Source: Aedoeadaptatus coxii (GTDB lineage Bacteria; Bacillota; Clostridia; Tissierellales; Peptoniphilaceae). Taken from it: a DNA stretch of 64,000 bases. Positions within the stretch are counted from its first letter, which is position 1; each line of letters opens with the position of its first letter. Shown piece by piece: positions 50,316 through 58,732 of this stretch. A model generated the notes under the pieces. It had not been told where the DNA came from. It searched no databases and saw only the letters and a program-made list of their open reading frames with translations. The translations under genes were made by a program, and so were the position numbers. The stretch lies in the NCBI RefSeq assembly GCF_903819215.1, contig NZ_CAIJCT010000007.1; one strand, given 5' to 3'.

Positions 50316-52391
50316 CTATACCGCGTATTCTTTCATATTGTCCAGGGCAATGGCTACAGTGGAGCCGTTGTGCAGGAAGCTGGACGTGGTATTGGTAATG
50401 ACTTGGAAATAGCCGAGGGCGATTAAGAGGGAGTTGAAAGAAATAATCTTTCGGTAATCCGTCTTCACTCTTTCGTCTAATTCTTTCGCAATGCGTACCA
50501 CTTTTACGATGGAATGCAAATCGTCGCTGCCAATGGCGATATCTGCAATTTCACGGGCCACGTCAGCGCCTTTATGCATGGCGATTCCCACATCGGCACC
50601 AGAAAGTGCTACGGAATCGTTAATGCCGTCGCCGATCATGACGACCTTGCGACCCAATTCTTTTTGCGCCTTCACGTAGTTCGCCTTGTCTTCCGGCAAG
50701 ACTTGGGATTGATAATAATCCAAATCCAATTGTTGAGCTACATAGTGCGCGGAATTTTCAGCGTCGCCGGTGAGCATGGCGATATTGGTAAAGCCAAGTT
50801 CACGGAGAGCATCGATGGTTTCTTTCGCATCTTCCCGTAGAGGATCGCTAATGCAGAGAACGGCAATCAGCTCGTTGTCATAAGCTAAATAGAGCAAGGA
50901 GTGATTTTCCTTTAATTCCTCAATGAGCTGTTCTTTTTCTTCCGAAATGCGAACGCCTTCGTCTTCAAAAATAAAGTGAGCGGAACCGATGAGGGCTTCT
51001 TTGCCTTCAATCTTCGATTTAATACCGTGAGCTACGATATATTCCGTTTCCGAGTGCATTTCGTCGTGACGCAGACCTTTTTGAATGGCCGCATCGACGA
51101 CGGCGTTGGCAATGGAATGGGGGAAGTGTTCTTCCAAGCAAGCGGCAATGCGCAAGCATCCGTCTTCCGTGTGGCCGTCGAAGGCGATAACTTTTTCAAC
51201 CGTCGGCGTGGATTTCGTCAACGTTCCCGTCTTATCGAAGACGATCGTATCGGCTTGTGCCAAGTTTTCTAAATACTTGCCGCCTTTGACGAGGACGTCT
51301 TCTTCGCCCGCTTGACTCATCGCCTTCATAACCGCAATGGGGATCGTCAGCTTGAGTGCACAGGAGAAATCGACCATTAAGAAAGCCTTCGCCTTGTCGA
51401 TAGAGCGTGTCAACGCATAGCTTACAATGGCGCCTAAGAAAGAATACTTAACCAGCGAATCCGCCATGTTTTCCGCTTTCTTTTGAGCCAAAGATTTGTT
51501 CTTTTCGCTTTCGCCGATAAGTTCGATAATATGGCTCAAGCGAGATTCATTGTATAACTTTTCGGTTTTGACGAGAATCATGCCCTCTTCAAGCACTGTA
51601 CCGGCAAAGACGGTTTTTCCTTCTTCCTTTTTCACCGGAACGCTTTCGCCGGTAAAGGAGGATTGGTTGACCATGCCCATGCCTTTGACAACTTTTCCGT
51701 CGACGGGAATCGTCGTGCCCATCATGACTTCTACTACATCGCCAATGGCGACGTCGCTTAAATCTTTCAGGACCTTTTCTTTTCCTTCGACGACAAATAC
51801 TTTGTCGATATTAAGTTCTAAGGTACGTGCCAAATCGCTTTGAGATTTTTTCAGCGTCCAGTCTTCCAGTTTTTCGCCTAAGTTCAATAAGAACATAATA
51901 GACGATGCCGCTGCGAAATCATTGGTGGCGAGGGAAACGCCGATCGCCGTCGCATCGAGAACTTCCACGTTCAGCTTGCGGTTATAAAGCGCAACGAGAC
52001 CCGCCTTGAAGAAGCGGCTTGCGCGTATCAAGGTAACCGCCGGTCCCAAAGGCCAGGGAAGGAAATTTTTCATAATAAAGCGCACTTGGAAAGCGTCGCG
52101 AATAATATGGAAAAGTTCCCTTTCTTCCAAGGGAATGTAGGAAGAATCTTCAATCACTACGTCGTCGAGGGCGACGAGCGTAGTATTTAATAACAACTTA
52201 CACACCGAGGGGAGCGCATACTCTTCGTACTCTACGATCACACTGCCGGAGCAAGTGGATACTTTTGCGTAATAAACGCCGTCGATGGATTCAATGAGAT
52301 ACTTTAGATTGTTGGCGCGTTCGTAATTAAAACGATACTCGGACGAAAACCGCGTCCGTCCGAGTACTCTGTGGGCAATTTGAAACTTCAT
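50316..52391 (-). CDS. P1B-type heavy-metal ATPase (non-CPx, with DFSCALKL motif)
   Basis: The 691-residue transporter has an N-terminal HMA-like region (about 1-75, without a CxxC). Two helices lead to the A-domain loop VVKGMGMVNQSSFTGESVPVKK. The ion-binding helix carries MVDFSCALKLTIP (about residues 338-350) in place of CPC/CPH/SPC. The P-domain follows, with FDKTGTLTKST (about 386-396), AMLTGDAENSA and MIGDGINDSVALSGADVGIAM. Metal type is unclear; iron, manganese or zinc export are possible. It shares a transcript with the DUF6110 gene upstream. The pairing with DUF6110 is common among Firmicutes, and hints at a joint job. Confidence 0.92.
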   Translation of the reverse strand: MKFQIAHRVLGRTRFSSEYRFNYERANNLKYLIESIDGVYYAKVSTCSGSVIVEYEEYALPSVCKLLLNTTLVALDDVVIEDSSYIPLEERELFHIIRDAFQVRFIMKNFLPWPLGPAVTLIRASRFFKAGLVALYNRKLNVEVLDATAIGVSLATNDFAAASSIMFLLNLGEKLEDWTLKKSQSDLARTLELNIDKVFVVEGKEKVLKDLSDVAIGDVVEVMMGTTIPVDGKVVKGMGMVNQSSFTGESVPVKKEEGKTVFAGTVLEEGMILVKTEKLYNESRLSHIIELIGESEKNKSLAQKKAENMADSLVKYSFLGAIVSYALTRSIDKAKAFLMVDFSCALKLTIPIAVMKAMSQAGEEDVLVKGGKYLENLAQADTIVFDKTGTLTKSTPTVEKVIAFDGHTEDGCLRIAACLEEHFPHSIANAVVDAAIQKGLRHDEMHSETEYIVAHGIKSKIEGKEALIGSAHFIFEDEGVRISEEKEQLIEELKENHSLLYLAYDNELIAVLCISDPLREDAKETIDALRELGFTNIAMLTGDAENSAHYVAQQLDLDYYQSQVLPEDKANYVKAQKELGRKVVMIGDGINDSVALSGADVGIAMHKGADVAREIADIAIGSDDLHSIVKVVRIAKELDERVKTDYRKIISFNSLLIALGYFQVITNTTSSFLHNGSTVAIALDNMKEYAV

Positions 52392-52393
52392 GC

Positions 52394-52675
52394 TTATTTA
52401 GATGCTTCTTCAGCTAAGTCTTCTACTGTTTCAACTTCGGCTTCAGCTTCTTCTTTAGCTTTTTGTTCTTCGGCATTTTTGATTTTTGCTTCGACTACAA
52501 TGTCTTCAGCGTTTTCTTTTGCCTTTTCAATGGTCTTGTCGACACATTCTTTTACTTTTAAGCCGCCGGAAACCGTACCGACAACTGCTTTTTTCGTGGT
52601 TTCGGATTTTAAAACCTTTTCTCCGATAACGCCAAGTAACATTCCGCCTGCAATACCTAATAATTTTTTGTTCAT
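52394..52675 (-). CDS. DUF6110 family protein
   Basis: The 93-residue protein opens MNKKLLGIAGGMLLGVIG, a Gly-rich membrane-inserting helix, then a highly charged helical tail rich in Glu/Lys/Ala (EAEAEVETVEDLAEEASK). The family is found next to P1B ATPases and may be an accessory or metal-buffering subunit; its role has not been established. ATG 52675 follows AAGGAGAGG. The ATPase starts two bases after its stop. Confidence 0.85.
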   Translation of the reverse strand: MNKKLLGIAGGMLLGVIGEKVLKSETTKKAVVGTVSGGLKVKECVDKTIEKAKENAEDIVVEAKIKNAEEQKAKEEAEAEVETVEDLAEEASK

Positions 52676-52731
52676 AATTATACACCTCTCCTTAAAATCG
52701 TGTAAAAACAATGTAAACTTTAACTGTATCT

Positions 52732-52760
52732 AGCATACGCCTTTTTCTTATCATTATCAA
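52732..52760 (-). promoter_or_regulatory. Promoter of the DUF6110-ATPase operon with a partial Fur-like motif
   Basis: TTGATA (52755-52760), 17 bases, TATGCT (52732-52737) on the minus strand. The -35 lies in TTGATAATGATAAG, which matches one half of a Fur box; a second half is poor. Confidence 0.7.
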
Positions 52761-52833
52761 TACGTTTTTGAAATATAACACGGTTTTATTTCCCAAACGA
52801 TGTTATATTTAGATTGCCACGTTGTAATCCTTG

Positions 52834-52977
52834 TTATTTACATACTTTTATACTTCGTGGCTCTTTTGAACCCTTCGGAAATCCCTCTTCTTCTGCAGGC
52901 TCTAAATGATAATTCATCTCCGAATTACCATGTAATTGATAACGCATTGCAATGGACAAGAAAACCAATCTGTTCAT
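52834..52977 (-). CDS. Possible 47-residue ORF behind the Fur-boxed promoter
   Basis: The frame reads MNRLVFLSIAMRYQLHGNSE... and ends RSIKVCK. It is the only reading frame of note following the promoter at 52994. AGGTGG lies only one base before the ATG, which is too close for a normal start, so the ORF may start later or not be translated. I recognise no family. The same stretch may instead be leader RNA for the DUF6110-ATPase operon about 300 bases on. Confidence 0.3.
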   Translation of the reverse strand: MNRLVFLSIAMRYQLHGNSEMNYHLEPAEEEGFPKGSKEPRSIKVCK

Positions 52978-52985
52978 TCCACCTA

Positions 52986-53022
52986 TGATAATTATTATCA
53001 CACCTTTCCGAAAAAGATTCAA
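52986..53022 (-). promoter_or_regulatory. Fur-type box overlapping a promoter
   Basis: The palindrome TGATAATTATTATCA (52986-53000) is an exact 7-1-7 match to the Bacillus-type Fur box. On the minus strand it covers the -10 GATAAT (52994-52999), with TTGAAT (53017-53022) 17 bases upstream. Binding would block this promoter under iron-replete conditions, by analogy with Fur. Confidence 0.8.
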
Positions 53023-53116
53023 TGCTTTTCATGGCATTTTCACATAAAACGGAAAATAAATTTTACTTTTCTGTAAAACTATCTATTTCTATACCTCACC
53101 ATTTGTAAAAAGGACA

Positions 53117-53140
53117 CAAAAAAAAGAGGCTTGCGCCTCT
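53117..53140 (-). terminator. Terminator of the glutaredoxin gene
   Basis: On the minus strand AGAGGC pairs with GCCTCT around GCAA, followed by eight T. Confidence 0.9.
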
Positions 53141-53145
53141 CATTT

Positions 53146-53373
53146 TTAGTTTAATGCCGCATCGATTTTTCCGGGATCGAAGCCGACGATTTCTTCTTCG
53201 CCGATGACGATGACCGGTACGCCGGTATAGCCTTTAGAGATCAATTCATCTCTGGCTTGGGGATCTTCTTGTACGTTTTTTTCTTCGAATTCTACGCCCT
53301 TATCTTTCAGATAATCTTTTGCCATGGTGCAATAAGGGCAGGTGTTGCTGGTATAAACTTGTACTTTCGACAT
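53146..53373 (-). CDS. Glutaredoxin-family protein
   Basis: The 75-residue thioredoxin-fold protein (start MSKVQVYTSNTCPYCTMAKD) has the CPYC active site at about residues 11-14 and the TGVPVIVIGEEEIVGFDPGK cis-Pro loop. It resembles the NrdH/Grx-like group often found near redox enzymes. ATG 53373 was chosen because GGGAGG lies seven bases upstream; a nearer ATG (53379) is too close. Ends with a strong terminator. Confidence 0.92.
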   Translation of the reverse strand: MSKVQVYTSNTCPYCTMAKDYLKDKGVEFEEKNVQEDPQARDELISKGYTGVPVIVIGEEEIVGFDPGKIDAALN

Positions 53374-53435
53374 TGTCATTCCTCCCAAATAGTTTGTGAA
53401 TTTTCTTGTTCTAATGATACCCGACGGATTTCGGA

Positions 53436-53762
53436 TTAATCATGTTCATTAATTTTATGTTCCGCGTGAGTGTAGCCCATGTAAAAAAGAGTGCGTACGT
53501 GTTCATCGTCCAGAGAATAATACACTTTACGTCCTTCTTTTTTAGATCGAATCAATCCCTCATCTTTTAAAAGAATGAGCTGATGGGATATGGACGATTG
53601 GCTCATTCCCAGGAGTTCTACAAGTTTTGAAACATTGCAGGTATCCAACATAAGGGCGTAGAGAATTTTTAGCCGAGTAGGATCGGCCATGACTTTGAAG
53701 ATGCCACTTAAATTGTCGATTAAGGCTTCATTTTCGACAAAGTCTTTAAAGTTTTCCGTCAT
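53436..53762 (-). CDS. ArsR/SmtB-family metal sensor (CzrA-like)
   Basis: The 108-residue winged-helix repressor has ADPTRLKILYALMLD and SQSSISHQLILLKDEGLIRSK as the DNA-binding helices. The C-terminal helix shows D-x-H-x10-H-x2-H (DEHVRTLFYMGYTHAEH), the alpha-5 zinc site of CzrA/SmtB. Zinc or cobalt would release it from DNA. The gene overlaps the ksgA 3' end by 17 bases, an unusual place. Its target is not certain; the P1B ATPase 1 kb downstream is a candidate. Confidence 0.93.
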   Translation of the reverse strand: MTENFKDFVENEALIDNLSGIFKVMADPTRLKILYALMLDTCNVSKLVELLGMSQSSISHQLILLKDEGLIRSKKEGRKVYYSLDDEHVRTLFYMGYTHAEHKINEHD

Positions 53763-54636
53763 TCTCTTTCAGCTCCTTTGTGACTTTCGGAAAGTTTTTG
53801 GCGAGCACTCTAAATTCTTCCACCGTTATGGTTTCCGCTCGGCGCGTCGGCTCGATACCTGAATCCACCAGTGCTTTTTGAACGTCCTCTTTTTCCAGCT
53901 CAAAGCCGTAAGTGGAAAGGGCGTTCAGCACGGTCTTCCGACGTTTGGAAAAGGCGGCGCGTACGACTGCTTCCGCCTGACGTAAAGTTTCGGGGTGTTC
54001 TCCCGTAAAGTTTGTAACGGCGAGGACGGCGCTGTCGACTTTAGGCTGAGGCATAAAGCAGGTGCGCGGCACGTGGAGAGCGGTCTTCACATCGCCGCGC
54101 ATTTGTAAAAACACGGAAATGGAGCCGTACATCTTATTGCCCGGAGGCGCCGCCATGCGGGTCGCCATTTCTTTTTGTACCATAATGTGCATGGATTCGA
54201 TGGGAAGTTCGCCGTCTAAAAGGTGAACTAAAATAGGCGTGGTCACATAATAGGGTAAATTCGCCACAACCTTTACGGATTTCCCCGGAAAGCGAGCGCT
54301 CAGTTCCTTTTTCAGATCGGTTTTTAGCACATCGCGATAAAAAATTTCCACTTTGTCGTAAGGCGCTAACGTTTCTTCCAAAATGGGGCGGAGATTTTCG
54401 TCGATTTCCACGCAGAAGACGTGGGCGCCTCGAAGGGCCAGTTCTTCTGTAAGGGTGCCGATGCCGGCGCCGATTTCAAGTACCACGTCCCCTTCTTTTA
54501 CATCGGCGCTATCGCCGATTCCCCGCACGATGTTGCCATCGATTAAAAAGTTTTGTCCCAGTGATTTTTGAAATTGAAATCCCCATTTTTTCTGAATATC
54601 CCGTATGACGGCGGGGCTATACAATCGTTTATTCAC
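53746..54636 (-). CDS. rsmA: 16S rRNA (adenine(1518/1519)-N6)-dimethyltransferase
   Basis: The 296-residue KsgA-type enzyme dimethylates two adenines near the 3' end of 16S rRNA. Motifs: KSLGQNFLID, VLEIGAGIGTLTEELA, the catalytic NLPYYVTTPIL, and a C-terminal helical domain with FSKRRKTVLNAL. GTG 54636 was chosen because GGGAGG lies 6 bases upstream; this overlaps the rnmV stop by 8 bases. Confidence 0.95.
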   Translation of the reverse strand: MNKRLYSPAVIRDIQKKWGFQFQKSLGQNFLIDGNIVRGIGDSADVKEGDVVLEIGAGIGTLTEELALRGAHVFCVEIDENLRPILEETLAPYDKVEIFYRDVLKTDLKKELSARFPGKSVKVVANLPYYVTTPILVHLLDGELPIESMHIMVQKEMATRMAAPPGNKMYGSISVFLQMRGDVKTALHVPRTCFMPQPKVDSAVLAVTNFTGEHPETLRQAEAVVRAAFSKRRKTVLNALSTYGFELEKEDVQKALVDSGIEPTRRAETITVEEFRVLAKNFPKVTKELKENDGKL

Positions 54637-55168
54637 CAAAGACCTCCCGGTAAGTTTGCTCAAATTCTTCTTCCGATATATTGAAACTGTTGAGGCGACG
54701 CAAAAATTGCTTGCCGTTGCCGTGGCCGATGCCCAAGGCTTCGCCCATTTTGGCGCGCTTCTCCCCCGCCTCCGCCGTACCCATTAAGCCGTAGCGAATC
54801 ATATCCGCTTTGGTAAAGGTGGTACTCATGCTTTGGCGCATAGGCTTTGCCTTGGCCAGCGCTTGTTGAATATCCTCGGGGAGGGCGTTTTCGATGCCGA
54901 TATTGTCCTTAAGAGTCGCCTTCTCCTGGGAAAGATAGGCCTGCTTCGGGCTTTCCAACGCCTCGGTCAACCGACGGCGTATTTGCTTGCCCATATAATC
55001 GGGATCGGTAAAAATAATAATGCCTCGTCGCTCTTCGATGGCCTTCAGTTCGTTCAAAAGCTTTTTGCCGAAGGCGAAACCTCCCGTGGCGATAACGTCG
55101 CAGTTGACGGCGGCCTTTACTCTTGCAATATCGTCTTTCCCCTCGACGACGATGACTTCTTTAATCAT
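54629..55168 (-). CDS. rnmV: Ribonuclease M5 (5S rRNA maturase)
   Basis: The 179-residue Toprim-domain RNase matures the 5S rRNA precursor. Toprim motifs are EVIVVEGKDD (Glu) and IIIFTDPDYMGKQIRR (Asp-x-Asp). The C-terminal region GHGNGKQFLRRLNSFNI is typical. ATG 55168 overlaps the tatD stop as ATGA; an in-frame ATG at 55174 is also possible. Confidence 0.95.
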   Translation of the reverse strand: MIKEVIVVEGKDDIARVKAAVNCDVIATGGFAFGKKLLNELKAIEERRGIIIFTDPDYMGKQIRRRLTEALESPKQAYLSQEKATLKDNIGIENALPEDIQQALAKAKPMRQSMSTTFTKADMIRYGLMGTAEAGEKRAKMGEALGIGHGNGKQFLRRLNSFNISEEEFEQTYREVFGE

Positions 55169-55935
55169 ATCCATCGGTAAAACCGTTTCGTGTTTTCGTC
55201 GGTGTGGCGAATTAATTCCTCCACATCCATTCCCCTAAGTTCGGCGATATTTTCCGCCACCAGCCTTACATGTTTCGGCTCGTTGCGCTTTCCTCTGTGA
55301 GGCGTCGGCGTCATATAGGGGCAGTCCGTCTCCAGGAGCAAGTGATCTATGGGTACGCCTGCCGCCACGCGCTTCGGCGTCTTGGCGTTTTTAAAGGTGG
55401 TCACGCCGCCTAATGAAATCACACATCCCAAGGCGATAAAACGCTCCATCATTTCGTAGGAATAGGAAAAACAATGAATTAAAATGGGATAATTCGGGTG
55501 CGCTTCCAAAAAGTTTGCCACGATGTCGTAGGTTTCTTCCGCCGCATCCCGCGAGTGAATGACAATGGGAAGATCTACTTTTAGAGCGAGATCCATTTGT
55601 TTTAAAAAGACCGCCCGCTGTACCTCTCTCGGGGAGTTTTCGTAATAATAATCCAGACCGATTTCGCCGATGGCCACGACCTTTTCCTTTTTTGAAAGGG
55701 CGACGAGCTCTTCTTCCGCTTCATCGCTGTAGCCGTCAGCTTCCTGGGGATGCACGCCGACCACGGCGTAAAGATGCTCGTTGTTTTCGGCAAGATCCAC
55801 GACCTTGCGGCTCGTTTCCATATCGCTACCCACATTGACGACGATATCGAGACCATCGTCTTCCATGCGGGCTATAATCGCTTCACGATCCTCATCGAAT
55901 GCTTCGTTTTCCAAATGGGAGTGAGCGTCTATCAT
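55165..55935 (-). CDS. tatD: TatD-family metal-dependent hydrolase
   Basis: The 256-residue TIM-barrel amidohydrolase-like nuclease has metal ligands in MIDAHSHLENEAF (HxH), AIGEIGLDYYY (Glu), VIHSRDAAEET (His), ILIHCFSYS (His) and LLLETDCPYMTP (Asp). The family acts as a 3'-5' exonuclease/DNA repair or quality control nuclease. The unit metG-tatD-rnmV-rsmA is a common Firmicute order. ATG 55935 follows AGGAGG. Confidence 0.93.
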   Translation of the reverse strand: MIDAHSHLENEAFDEDREAIIARMEDDGLDIVVNVGSDMETSRKVVDLAENNEHLYAVVGVHPQEADGYSDEAEEELVALSKKEKVVAIGEIGLDYYYENSPREVQRAVFLKQMDLALKVDLPIVIHSRDAAEETYDIVANFLEAHPNYPILIHCFSYSYEMMERFIALGCVISLGGVTTFKNAKTPKRVAAGVPIDHLLLETDCPYMTPTPHRGKRNEPKHVRLVAENIAELRGMDVEELIRHTDENTKRFYRWI

Positions 55936-55943
55936 ATATCCTC

Positions 55944-57893
55944 CTAGCTAATGGTTGCGCCGGAAGCTAATTCTTCCATAGTGGTTGCAAGGGAAAGTTT
56001 TCCGTTTTCGTCTTCCGCCGCGAGGAGCATGCCTTCGGAAAGGACGCCACGAAGTTTCGTAGGCTTCAAGTTGGCGATGACGAGGATTTGCTTTCCTTCC
56101 AAATCTTCTTTCGTGTAATTTTCTTTAATGCCCGAGCAAATGACCCGCTTTTCAGCGCCCATTTTAATATGCAACACATAGAGGCGATCGGCATTCGGGT
56201 GATCTTCCACCGATTCGATCGTGGCGACACGAATGTCCAGCTTGCCGAAGTCGTCGATGGTAATTTCCGGTTTCAACTCGAGTTTTTCTTCTTCGTGAGC
56301 TTCCGAGCTGCGGCTTGCGATCAAGGCTTCGGTAGCTTCCCATAGGCGTTCCGTTTCTTTTTCAATGTCGAGACGTGGGAAAATAATTTGTTTTTCCCCT
56401 ACGTGATGGCCCGATCCCAAAAGTCCCCATTTCTTAGCATCTTCCGCTTTGAAATCTTTCGATGCGCCGATTTGTTCGGCGATGGAAAGGGCGGTGTTTT
56501 CCATAAAGAAGGAAAGTAAAATGGAGACGATGCGAAGGGATTCGGCGAGATTGTAAAGCACGGTGTTGAGCCGTTCTTTTTCCTTGTCTCCCCCTTTGGC
56601 GAGAACCCAAGGTTCGTTTTCGTCCACGTATTTATTGGAGCGGCGAATAAGGGTCCAAATGGCTTGAAGGGCCGTGGAGAATTGGTAGCCTTCCATTTCC
56701 TTTTCCACGTCGTCCCAAATACTCGTCGCCAACGCCTTAAACTCTTTGTCGATGGCGGTTTCCGTCTTGGCTTCGGGAACGATGCCGTCGTTGTATTTTT
56801 CGATCATGGACACAGTGCGGGATACGAGATTTCCCAGGTCGTTGGCTAGATCGGAATTTAAACGCTTCATAAAGCTCGTAACATTGAAGCTGCCGTCGTG
56901 GCCGAATGAAAATTCTCTCAGTAAGAAATATTTCAACGCATCCACGCCGTAAAGGTCGATAATGGGTTCGGGGTAGATGACATTGCCTTTGGATTTGCTC
57001 ATTTTATCGTTGTCGAATAAAATCCAGCCGTGGCCGAAGATTTGTTTCGGCAACGGCATATCCAATGCCATGAGCATAGCGGGCCAGATAATGGTGTGGA
57101 AACGCATAATTTCCTTGCCTACGAAATGGACGTCGGCAGGCCAGAATTCGTTGAATTTTTCCATATCCGTACCGTAACCTGCGCCGGTTAAGTAGCAGGA
57201 AAGGGCGTCGATCCAAACATAGACAATGTGTTTCGGATCGAAGGGCACGGGAACGCCCCAATCGAAGGAGGAACGGGTAACGGAAAGATCGTCCAACCCG
57301 TCTTTCAGGAAGGAGTTGATCATTTCGCTCTTGCGATAAGCCGGTTGAATAAATTCCGGATGATCTTCGTAATATTGGAGAAGTCTATCTCTATATTTGG
57401 AAAGGCGGAAGAAGTAGCTTTCTTCGTGTTGCAAATGGGTTTCCCTGCCGCAATCGGGGCAATGGTGATCTTCATCTAATTGGGATTCCGCCCAGAAAGA
57501 TTCACAGGGTTTGCAGTAATAGCCTTCGTATTCCCCTTTGTAGATTTCGCCTTTATCGTAAAGCTTTTGGAAAAGCTCCTGCACATTTTTTTCGTGAACT
57601 TTGTCTGTGGAGCGCACAAAAGAATCGTAGCGAATATCCATGGTTTTCCAGAGGGCTTTCGTATCGTCTACGATTTTGTCGATGTATTCAAGCGGTTGTT
57701 TGCCTTCTTCGGCGGCCTTATCTTGAATTTTTTGGCCGTGTTCGTCGGTGCCGGTAGTAAATAAAACATTATAGCCTTGTAGGGTTTTGTAGCGTTTGAC
57801 GGCGTCTACGGCTACGGTGCAATAGGTGTGGCCGATATGAAGATTACCGCTGGGATAATAAATCGGTGTTGTGATGTAAAAATTTTTTGACAT
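55944..57893 (-). CDS. metG: Methionyl-tRNA synthetase
   Basis: The 649-residue class Ia synthetase has HIGH as LHIGHTYC (around residue 21), a zinc knuckle region with CKPCESFW and CPDCGRE, and the KMSKS loop DKMSKSKGN. The anticodon-binding helical domain follows. A C-terminal EMAP/Trbp111-like tRNA-binding domain (about 545-649) contains VASIESVEDHPNADRLYVL-like sequence. It charges initiator and elongator tRNA-Met. First gene of the leftward unit. Confidence 0.97.
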   Translation of the reverse strand: MSKNFYITTPIYYPSGNLHIGHTYCTVAVDAVKRYKTLQGYNVLFTTGTDEHGQKIQDKAAEEGKQPLEYIDKIVDDTKALWKTMDIRYDSFVRSTDKVHEKNVQELFQKLYDKGEIYKGEYEGYYCKPCESFWAESQLDEDHHCPDCGRETHLQHEESYFFRLSKYRDRLLQYYEDHPEFIQPAYRKSEMINSFLKDGLDDLSVTRSSFDWGVPVPFDPKHIVYVWIDALSCYLTGAGYGTDMEKFNEFWPADVHFVGKEIMRFHTIIWPAMLMALDMPLPKQIFGHGWILFDNDKMSKSKGNVIYPEPIIDLYGVDALKYFLLREFSFGHDGSFNVTSFMKRLNSDLANDLGNLVSRTVSMIEKYNDGIVPEAKTETAIDKEFKALATSIWDDVEKEMEGYQFSTALQAIWTLIRRSNKYVDENEPWVLAKGGDKEKERLNTVLYNLAESLRIVSILLSFFMENTALSIAEQIGASKDFKAEDAKKWGLLGSGHHVGEKQIIFPRLDIEKETERLWEATEALIASRSSEAHEEEKLELKPEITIDDFGKLDIRVATIESVEDHPNADRLYVLHIKMGAEKRVICSGIKENYTKEDLEGKQILVIANLKPTKLRGVLSEGMLLAAEDENGKLSLATTMEELASGATIS

Positions 57894-57960
57894 GTATTCC
57901 TCCTCGCATATAGATGATATGCCCGGTCATATAGGATGACCAATGTAATTACTTCTGTAT

Positions 57961-58009
57961 ATTATACTATCACCGCCCACCTGACGCAATGAATGGCCCG
58001 TGGTATACT
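57961..58009. promoter_or_regulatory. Divergent promoters for metG and the pentapeptide-repeat gene
   Basis: Minus strand: TTGCGT (57984-57989), 17, TATAAT (57961-57966). Plus strand: CTGACG (57981-57986), 17, TATACT (58004-58009). The two -35 boxes overlap, so the promoters probably compete. Confidence 0.65.
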
Positions 58010-58029
58010 TAGCATAAGGGGGAATCACT

Positions 58030-58638
58030 ATGGTCGTTCACGAAAAAAATTACGCAAATCAAATCTTAACGGGAACCGATTTTTGCAATCGAGATCTTTC
58101 CGGCGCCGACTTTTCCGGAAGCGATCTTTCCCACGCATGGTTCGATCACGCCATCCTGCGCGGCGCCAATTTTAAGGGTGCTGTGTTAAAAGAAGCTAAT
58201 TTCAGAAACGCCGATTTAACGGGAGCCGATCTTTCCGGCGCCTATCTCTTCGGCGCGGTTATGGAAGAGTCGATTTTAGACGACGTGATCACTGACGAGG
58301 ATACGCAATTTTTCAAACTCCACTGCCCGGAAAAGGGCGCCTTTATCGGCTACAAGCGATGTTATAACCATCGCCTCGTCACGCTCTATATTCCCGAAGA
58401 TGCGGCACGCACTTCCGCCACCATGAATTCCTGCCGCTGCGACAAAGCGTATGTGGTCTCCATTACAGATTTTGAGGGCAAGGAACATTTCAGCGACGCC
58501 GTAAGCCTTATCGATGAGGATTTTATTTATAAACCCCGCACCATGATGTATGCGGGCAATTTTAATCCCGATCGCTGGCGAGATTCCACCGGCGGCATTC
58601 ATTTCTGGATGACGAAAGAAGAAGCCTTCGCCTATTAA
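58030..58638 (+). CDS. Pentapeptide-repeat protein with C-terminal DUF5758 domain
   Basis: The 202-residue protein has about 9 pentapeptide repeats (roughly residues 15-85; A(D/N)LSG type such as GADFSGSDLSHAWF), which form a right-handed quadrilateral beta-helix. A DUF5758 domain follows (from CPEKGAFIGYKRCYNH), whose function is unknown. Pentapeptide proteins sometimes mimic DNA and bind gyrase, but the domain here suggests something else. Ribosome site AAGGGGGAAT precedes ATG 58030. Confidence 0.85.
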   Translation: MVVHEKNYANQILTGTDFCNRDLSGADFSGSDLSHAWFDHAILRGANFKGAVLKEANFRNADLTGADLSGAYLFGAVMEESILDDVITDEDTQFFKLHCPEKGAFIGYKRCYNHRLVTLYIPEDAARTSATMNSCRCDKAYVVSITDFEGKEHFSDAVSLIDEDFIYKPRTMMYAGNFNPDRWRDSTGGIHFWMTKEEAFAY

Positions 58639-58673
58639 AAACGATCCCCATAGGGATCATCTGCTTTTGCCGA

Positions 58674-58727
58674 AAACTAAGAATAGCGACATAAAAGCCT
58701 GTGCTTTCATGTCGCTATTCTTAGTTT
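58674..58727. terminator. Long hairpin, convergent terminator
   Basis: AAACTAAGAATAGCGACAT pairs with ATGTCGCTATTCTTAGTTT, and AAAGC with GCTTT inside it, leaving a 4-base loop; 24 pairs with a single mismatch. It stands between the pentapeptide gene and the YitT gene on opposite strands. Confidence 0.75.
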
Positions 58728-58732
58728 AATTA

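Noticed and set aside
52800..52988. 62-codon plus-strand frame in the Fur-box region
   Set aside because: No ribosome site and no family resemblance; the opposite strand has the promoter.
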